Assembly: GCA_964580585.1 (NCBI GenBank) | Contig: CAZOKZ010000080.1 | Span: forward strand, 1 to 19,353 | From: CAZOKZ01 sp964580585 | GTDB taxonomy: Bacteria; Sumerlaeota; Sumerlaeia; SLMS01; JAHLLQ01 | Direction: 5' to 3' | Length of the DNA stretch: 19,353 nt | Part shown: positions 14,727 to 19,353 of the stretch, in pieces | Position numbering within the stretch: the first letter of the stretch is position 1 | How the letters are laid out: the number at the start of each line of letters is the position of its first letter | Made by a program: the position numbers and the translations under genes | Notes under the pieces: model-generated | Told to the model about the DNA's origin: nothing | Databases searched by the model: none | Seen by the model: the letters and a program-made list of their open reading frames with translations, nothing else

Positions 14727-16265
14727 TTGATCAATACAATCTCAGTTTGGTTAATCGGTGCATTGGGTTTTATCGTCGCCTTTGGATTGGCGGTAATGGT
14801 CCACGAATTAGGGCACTTTTTAGCCGCAAAACTTTTCAAAGTTCCCGTCGAACGTTTCGTTATCGGCTTCGATAAAGACGCGCTGCCCTTCATGCCGCGT
14901 TGCATCTGGGAACGCAAAATTGGCGAGACGGTTTACGGGCTGTCGCTGGTACCGCTAGGCGGCTATGTGAAAATGAAGGGGACGATTCACCCGGACCTCG
15001 AAGCTTACCTCGGCGAGGACGGCGACGGCGAACCGGCGAAGAAGGATGACGGCGAGGCGGAAACCCATGTTGCCGAAGCGAAAATAACCGAAGCGCCTAA
15101 AGTTGCCGACAACACCCTGACGGGCCAGGCAATGCAGGATCAGGCAGCGCTGTATAAAAAACCTCTCTATCAAAAAGTCATCATCTACTCGGGCGGCGTG
15201 CTGATGAACCTGCTGCTGGCGATGGTGGTGGTCACCATCATGGCGGTGAAAGGCACCGCTGTCGATGCTCCCCTGCCCGCCGTGGTTGCATGGCAGGAAC
15301 CCGATTCGTGGCTTGTCGCCGAAGGAATTAATCCCCAGGACAAAATCCTGGCCGTGGATGGAACCGCTATCTCCAACAACGAGGAATACGAGAAGGCTCT
15401 CGAAGCCCTGGTTCGCACGGATGAAGCACAAAACGACGAGGATTATACTTTCTACGCCACGGTTACATTCGAGCGAGATGGCAAGCCCTTCGCGCACGAA
15501 TTCAGCCTGCCCTGGAAAGAAAAAGAAAAAATCGCCGACTTGTTCTATGGAATTACCTCGCGTCCGGCATATATCGATTATGTGGTTCCGAACAAACCGG
15601 CCTATAAGGCGGGCCTCAAGGTCGGCGACACGATTCTGATGATCGGTGACGAACCAATCGACGATTGGTACGAGGCTGTTTACATCCTGCGCGGCAGTTT
15701 GAACAAGGAACTGACCCTGACGGTTGCGCGTGACGACGAGCAATTGGCGCTTGCCATGACTCCGACGGAATCCACACGCCCCGGCGAAGATGGCGTGGGG
15801 CAAATCGGCATTTGGCGCGGCAACCCGGATAAGGTCATCGACAAGAAGGATCTCCTGACCGCTGCATCGCAAAGCCCGATCATTATTTGGAATAATACGG
15901 TGCGCTACGCCGGACATTTGAAGCTGATCGGCAAGCGCATTCTGCATGGCGAGGTGCGCAAGGTACGCGAAGACCTCGGCGGTCCGGCGGCCATTGCGCA
16001 AATGGCAGGGATTCACGCCAACCTGGGGCTGGATCGGTTCCTGGAATTCATGATCATGCTGAACATCGCGTTGGCGGTGATGAATATTCTGCCGTTGCCG
16101 ATTCTGGACGGCGGACATATCGTGATGGCGACGTACGAAGCAATCTTTGGCAAGCCTATCCCGCCCAAGATTCTGGTGCCCGTGTTGAATGGCGCGATGA
16201 TTGTGCTTCTGGCATTTTTCGTCCTGATCACGTTCAGCGATATCTTCAAAATTTTCGCAAAGTAA
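14727..16265 (+). CDS. rseP: Site-2 protease, RseP family zinc metalloprotease
   Basis: The 512-residue intramembrane protease cuts transmembrane segments, classically anti-sigma factors during envelope stress and leftover signal peptides. H26-E-L-G-H30 is the zinc site in the first membrane helix; LDGGH with D461 is the third ligand in a C-terminal helix. Two PDZ-like domains lie between (about 181-260 and 278-345), e.g. NPQDKILAVDGTAI and GLKVGDTILMIGDEPI. It is longer than the roughly 450-residue E. coli protein, mainly because of a charged Glu/Asp/Lys/Ala-rich insert at about 88-140. The start is a TTG at 14727 with AGAGGA 6 nt upstream. It lies 39 nt after dxr. No anti-sigma substrate gene is visible here. 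Confidence 0.94.
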   Translation: MINTISVWLIGALGFIVAFGLAVMVHELGHFLAAKLFKVPVERFVIGFDKDALPFMPRCIWERKIGETVYGLSLVPLGGYVKMKGTIHPDLEAYLGEDGDGEPAKKDDGEAETHVAEAKITEAPKVADNTLTGQAMQDQAALYKKPLYQKVIIYSGGVLMNLLLAMVVVTIMAVKGTAVDAPLPAVVAWQEPDSWLVAEGINPQDKILAVDGTAISNNEEYEKALEALVRTDEAQNDEDYTFYATVTFERDGKPFAHEFSLPWKEKEKIADLFYGITSRPAYIDYVVPNKPAYKAGLKVGDTILMIGDEPIDDWYEAVYILRGSLNKELTLTVARDDEQLALAMTPTESTRPGEDGVGQIGIWRGNPDKVIDKKDLLTAASQSPIIIWNNTVRYAGHLKLIGKRILHGEVRKVREDLGGPAAIAQMAGIHANLGLDRFLEFMIMLNIALAVMNILPLPILDGGHIVMATYEAIFGKPIPPKILVPVLNGAMIVLLAFFVLITFSDIFKIFAK

Positions 16266-16361
16266 ATGGGTATTTTGGCCCACAAGTTGCAGAAATGCAG
16301 ATGCGAAAGCGAGCGTTGCTTCCTCCCTTTCCGACCATCAGGAATCACGAGGTATTGAAAA

Positions 16362-16652
16362 ATGCCGGTTTACGTTTATCACTGCGACGCATGCGGCCAG
16401 GAATTTGAAGCCACCCAAAGGATGTCCGATCCGCCACTGACCGAATGTGAGTGTGGCGAAAAGGGACAGGTCCGGCGTCTTTTGAGTACAGGCGCGGGAG
16501 TGATCTTCAAAGGCAGCGGTTTTTACCAGACCGATTACAAGGGTAAAAATGCCAGCGCCCCGGCTGCTTCCACGGAATCTAAAGCCGAATCGAGTGCTCC
16601 TACGGGGCACACTTGCGGCTCCCCGTCGTGCTGCCAGAAAAAGGCCGACTGA
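16362..16652 (+). CDS. FmdB-family zinc ribbon protein
   Basis: The 96-residue protein begins MPVYVYHCDACGQEFE with C8 and C11, then C29 and C31 (ECECGEKG), forming the FmdB/putative-regulatory zinc ribbon. GVIFKGSGFYQTDY (46-59) is the typical end of the domain. A low-complexity Ala/Ser linker follows, and the tail has extra cysteines (TCGSPSCCQ). FmdB-type proteins are called regulators by historical association; function is not established. GAGG lies about 10 nt before the ATG. It is the last gene before a strong terminator and may share the rseP transcript (96-nt gap). Confidence 0.88.
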   Translation: MPVYVYHCDACGQEFEATQRMSDPPLTECECGEKGQVRRLLSTGAGVIFKGSGFYQTDYKGKNASAPAASTESKAESSAPTGHTCGSPSCCQKKAD

Positions 16653-16681
16653 TTTACAAAAATTGCAACACCCTGTGTGAA

Positions 16682-16721
16682 AGTGCCCGGTCGGAATTCT
16701 CTGGCCGGGCACTCTTTTTTT
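16682..16721 (+). terminator. Intrinsic terminator after fmdB-like gene
   Basis: AGTGCCCGG at 16682-16690 pairs exactly with CCGGGCACT at 16705-16713, followed by a run of seven T residues (16715-16721). It closes the membrane protein-dxr-rseP-fmdB run. Confidence 0.93.
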
Positions 16722-17008
16722 AGCGGAAACATTGACGATTCGTCCCACTTGACCCATGCTAATCATGTCCGCTTGTACAAGCGGGCCGAGGAGGGAAACA
16801 AAGAGGTTCGCTCAACGCTCTTGGAGGACGTTCAGCGATTTTTCCCGGAACAATTCAAGCGCAATGCCAATGGCCCAAAGACGTACTGGGGGGTGCATCG
16901 ATCCGCCCTGGCAATACCACTGTGCCTGAATCAACCGTGAAGATCGTCCGTTCGCCCGCAAGGCGACATGGTTCCCACTCGGCAAGGCCAAATAAAGGGG
17001 GAGGCACC
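16722..17008. other. Leader/intergenic region before the VCBS-repeat gene
   Basis: About 290 bases hold no gene I can support; a frame covering 16677-16940 has no recognisable domain and begins inside the terminator. A perfect 16-bp palindrome (CCGCTTGTACAAGCGG) sits at 16769-16784, preceded by TTGACC at 16749-16754. A CGCCCGCAAGGCG hairpin near 16953 and a purine-rich GGGGGAGG ribosome-binding site at 16997-17004 lie close to the start. I could not match it to a known riboswitch. Confidence 0.4.
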
Positions 17009-18430
17009 ATGAAAAGGGACGCCGAGAAAACCACCCGCAAGTCAAAGTCGGATTGGCTATCCAATCTGCTCACCGCCACAATGGGAACGTTGTTGATCGC
17101 CATTCCAGCATCGATGTCGGCTCAACCGTCAACACCACCATCGCTGGATATGCAATACCCCACAACGAATGTGGTAATCCCCGACACGCAATCGACGTAT
17201 CTGTTCCAAGGATCGGCTCTCGATCCGGAGGGTCTGTTGGATGCCGTTGAATATCGTGTTGGGTTGGAAACGGATTTCGTAACATTCGGCAGTTGGTCGA
17301 ATGCAACGAATCTGAACGGAAACTGGACCAGTTGGGAATTTGAAGCCACAGGTCTGCAGCAAGGAACAAACGTTGTCGAAGTTCGCGCACGCGATAACGA
17401 CAACCTGGAAAGTGCCGCCGCTGTGCGTAGAATCATGCGCGAATCGGTCGTCGCACGCGGCGTTGGCCTGTTATGCCTGACTCCGGGTTCGGAAGTCTGG
17501 GGATCGACGAATGTCGGCGGTGTCCTGGGCGATCCGAGCAATTACGGAACCACCAGTTACTCGCACGACACCAGCACGGGTTATCAAACGGTGGCGGGAT
17601 ACTTCAACGCCGACACGTTACTGGACCTGCTGATGGTTACCGATCTCGGCGAAGCCTGGATGCAGTTCAACACCGGCACGGGAGGTTTCACGGCAAACTT
17701 CCATACCGCCGATGGTTATCTGTATCAAGACAACGGCTGGTCGGTCATTCCCGGCGATTATAACGGCGATGGATTGACCGATTTAGTGCAAACCAATGAA
17801 TTCGGCGACGTGTGGGTTGGTCATAATGTCGATGGCGTTATTCCCGAACCCACGTTGATCGGTAACGTGCAGATTTTCAATCTGCCGGAATTGGGTTACT
17901 GGGCTGGCGCAGGCGATATGAACGGCGACGGCAAAGACGATCTCGTGTCCTTGCATCCGAACAGCACCACGTTTGTCGCCACCGCAACGGAAACCGGGTA
18001 TAACAACCTGTCCGCCTGGGGAAATCATTCGTTCCTGTACGACCGCAGCGATGCGTCTGCCCCGACGGCATCCTATGGCATCGTGCTGGGCGATTTCAAC
18101 GGCGACGGCAAAGACGACATGGCGTGCATCACACCTGCTGCGGACGCCTATATCAGCCTGTCGAACGGAACAAACCTGCAAACGCCAACGAAGTGGAAAG
18201 TCCTCGGCTTCTACTCGGCACCGCATTTCGGCAATGGATGGGAAGTGTTCGCCGGCGACGTGGATAACGACGGCAAAGACGATCTGATCCAGATTACCTC
18301 GAACGGCGAAGCCTGGTGGGCAAAATCCACGGGCTCTTCGTTCGCAAACCCCGTGTTGCTCAAGCAATTGGGCTTCCACCATACCCCAACGGGTCCATGG
18401 CAGGTCTATGTCGGTAAGATCAACAACTAG
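17009..18430 (+). CDS. Secreted FG-GAP/VCBS repeat protein
   Basis: The 473-residue protein has an extended N-terminus (basic to about residue 20, hydrophobic TATMGTLLIAIPASMSA), consistent with a signal peptide. An Ig-like or cadherin-like beta domain follows (about 40-140), and then a series of FG-GAP/VCBS blades. Calcium-loop motifs are visible as DYNGDGLTDLV, DMNGDGKDDLV, DFNGDGKDDM and DVDNDGKDDLI, plus a degenerate YFNADTLLDLL, about 50 residues apart. This suggests a beta-propeller exposed at the surface or secreted, as in adhesion or carbohydrate-binding proteins; no catalytic domain is seen. The ATG at 17009 is preferred over 16922 because GGGGGAGG lies 4 nt upstream and the signal peptide begins here. 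Confidence 0.82.
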   Translation: MKRDAEKTTRKSKSDWLSNLLTATMGTLLIAIPASMSAQPSTPPSLDMQYPTTNVVIPDTQSTYLFQGSALDPEGLLDAVEYRVGLETDFVTFGSWSNATNLNGNWTSWEFEATGLQQGTNVVEVRARDNDNLESAAAVRRIMRESVVARGVGLLCLTPGSEVWGSTNVGGVLGDPSNYGTTSYSHDTSTGYQTVAGYFNADTLLDLLMVTDLGEAWMQFNTGTGGFTANFHTADGYLYQDNGWSVIPGDYNGDGLTDLVQTNEFGDVWVGHNVDGVIPEPTLIGNVQIFNLPELGYWAGAGDMNGDGKDDLVSLHPNSTTFVATATETGYNNLSAWGNHSFLYDRSDASAPTASYGIVLGDFNGDGKDDMACITPAADAYISLSNGTNLQTPTKWKVLGFYSAPHFGNGWEVFAGDVDNDGKDDLIQITSNGEAWWAKSTGSSFANPVLLKQLGFHHTPTGPWQVYVGKINN

Positions 18431-18458
18431 CCGAATTCCAACACGCAAGAACCGAATC

Positions 18459-18496
18459 CCGGGCCGGAGGCGAAATGCCTTCGGCCCGGAAATTTT
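18459..18496 (+). terminator. Hairpin after the VCBS-repeat gene, probable terminator
   Basis: A 13-bp stem (18459-18471 with 18477-18489, one G-U pair) with a GAAAT loop starts 28 nt after the stop. It is followed by AAATTTTAAGG, so there is a short T run but not a long one. Confidence 0.72.
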
Positions 18497-18566
18497 AAGG
18501 ATGAAGCAGGAAAGAGGTAGGATGATTTGTCTCGTCCCGGAATTCATCCTTCATCCCTCATCCGTC
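18497..18566. repeat. GGATGA-type intergenic repeat with inverted arms
   Basis: AAGGATGAAG at 18497-18506 and the opposite-strand series TTCATCCTTCATCCCTCATCC at 18542-18562 (21 bases, written as TTCATCC, TTCATCC, CTCATCC) repeat the motif found near 5376-5392 and 6024-6194. It lies between the hairpin above and serS. Confidence 0.5.
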
Positions 18567-18676
18567 CTCCATTCCATTCCTCGGTTGACGCCCCGGGGCG
18601 TGGCGGGCCACGCATTCCAGACTCGTTGCGATAGCGTTCGCGGCGGGCATTATCGAAACTTAAGGACCTTCTCCCC

Positions 18677-19353
18677 ATGTTGGACATCAAGCTGATCCGC
18701 GAGAACCCGGATGCGGTTCGCCAGGGGCTGGCAGCCAAAAAAGCCGACCCGACCGTTGTCGATCAATTGCTCGAACTCGATGGGCGCCGCCGGTCTCTGA
18801 TCACCGAGACCGAATCGCTCAAGCAGCGCAAAAACGAGGTGTCGCGCGAAATTCCCCAGCGCGCCAAGGCGGGCGAAAACATCGAGTCTCTGAAAACGGA
18901 ATCGCGCGTAATCGGCGAGAAGATGAAGAGCCTGGACGACGAGTTGGCCGCGGTTCAAGCCGAGCAGCAGGACATTTTGCTGCGTGTGCCGAACCTGCCG
19001 CACGAAAGTGTTCCTCGCGGTCAAAGCGCCGACGACAACAAGGTCGTACGCGAATGGGGCGATAAGAAGTCGTTCGACTTCGAGCCGAAAACGCATTGGG
19101 ACTTAGGCAAGGCGCTCGATATTCTCGACATCGAACGCGGCACCAAATTGACGGGTAGCGGGTTTTATGCGCTGAAAGGCGCGGGTGCGCGGCTCGAACG
19201 CGCGATGATCAACTGGTTCCTCGATACGCACACGCGCCAGAACGGCTACACGGAAATCGCGCCGCCGTTCATCGTGAACCGCGCGACGATGACGGGCACG
19301 GGCCAGTTGCCAAAGTTCGAGGAAGACCTCTACAAGGTAACCGGCGAAGATTG
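18677..19353 (+). CDS. serS: Seryl-tRNA synthetase (5' part, runs off window)
   Basis: The first 225 codons are present and open to the window end. MLDIKLIRENPDAVRQGL is the standard start. A long charged helical region (about 30-110) forms the antiparallel coiled coil that grips the long variable arm of tRNA-Ser. The class II catalytic domain begins after HWDLGKALDILD, and RLERAMINWFLD with GYTEIAPPFIVN is motif 1. LPKFEEDLYKV near the end matches the segment before motif 2. AAGGA lies about 10 nt before the ATG at 18677. Motifs 2 and 3 are outside the window. Confidence 0.96.
   Translation, partial: MLDIKLIRENPDAVRQGLAAKKADPTVVDQLLELDGRRRSLITETESLKQRKNEVSREIPQRAKAGENIESLKTESRVIGEKMKSLDDELAAVQAEQQDILLRVPNLPHESVPRGQSADDNKVVREWGDKKSFDFEPKTHWDLGKALDILDIERGTKLTGSGFYALKGAGARLERAMINWFLDTHTRQNGYTEIAPPFIVNRATMTGTGQLPKFEEDLYKVTGED

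Noticed and set aside
14955..16283. Long open frame on the minus strand opposite rseP (442 codons)
   Set aside because: It mirrors rseP and gives a His/Gln/Arg-rich product typical of antisense frames.
16677..16940. Open frame between the fmdB-like and VCBS genes
   Set aside because: It begins inside a terminator hairpin and has no recognisable domain, so it is not supported as a gene.
16722..17008. Cyclic-di-GMP or other known riboswitch in the VCBS leader
   Set aside because: The conserved core sequences of the riboswitches I can recall are not present.

Overview
The window looks like a stretch of chromosome from a bacterium with a GC-rich, densely coding core. A lower-GC accessory segment lies at its left end, and a non-coding AT-rich island of about 0.97 kb follows the first housekeeping gene. 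Taxonomy cannot be fixed from sequence reading alone. The S2P protease, the secreted DUF3352-like and VCBS-repeat proteins, the GT-C membrane proteins and the dispersed GGATGA and CAGGAT intergenic repeats would suit a PVC-type or neighbouring uncultivated phylum. That placement is a low-confidence inference.

Left accessory segment (1-1726, all on the minus strand, read right to left): a HEPN-like protein with an R-x4-H motif, a divergent uracil-DNA-glycosylase-superfamily protein, and a HicB-HicA toxin-antitoxin pair whose toxin runs off the left edge. The HEPN and UDG stop codons both lie inside YTAAC boxes that pair with downstream GTTA boxes. One pair spans 69 bp and looks like an integron attC site; the other spans only 32 bp. 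Uniform orientation, attC-like sites and a toxin-antitoxin cassette together suggest an integron-type gene-cassette array. No integrase is visible in the window. The HEPN/UDG pair is the best candidate for an undescribed (possibly defensive) system. A promoter-like sequence at 1901-1931 reads into the array, and an insertion-sequence-like end may interrupt hicA at the extreme left.

Core (2056-19353): tyrS with a 24-bp palindrome after it; the AT-rich non-coding island (about 3387-4309) with a long stem-loop, an imperfect direct repeat and a REP-like nested palindrome; an SDR oxidoreductase plus cupin pair; a DUF151 bifunctional-nuclease-family protein; two overlapping polytopic membrane proteins of GT-C type, both with TTG starts; citrate synthase with a strong terminator; and a convergent, secreted DUF3352-like protein on the minus strand. 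Next comes a divergent intergenic region with a perfect CRP-type TGTGA-N6-TCACA palindrome. It is followed by a plus-strand run of a small membrane protein, dxr (MEP isoprenoid pathway), rseP (site-2 protease) and an FmdB-type zinc ribbon protein, ending in a textbook terminator. The window closes with a secreted FG-GAP/VCBS repeat protein behind a roughly 290-bp leader, a hairpin, and the start of serS.

Most core genes are ordinary. The most interesting material is the left cassette-like array and the non-coding repeats and palindromes between the housekeeping genes.
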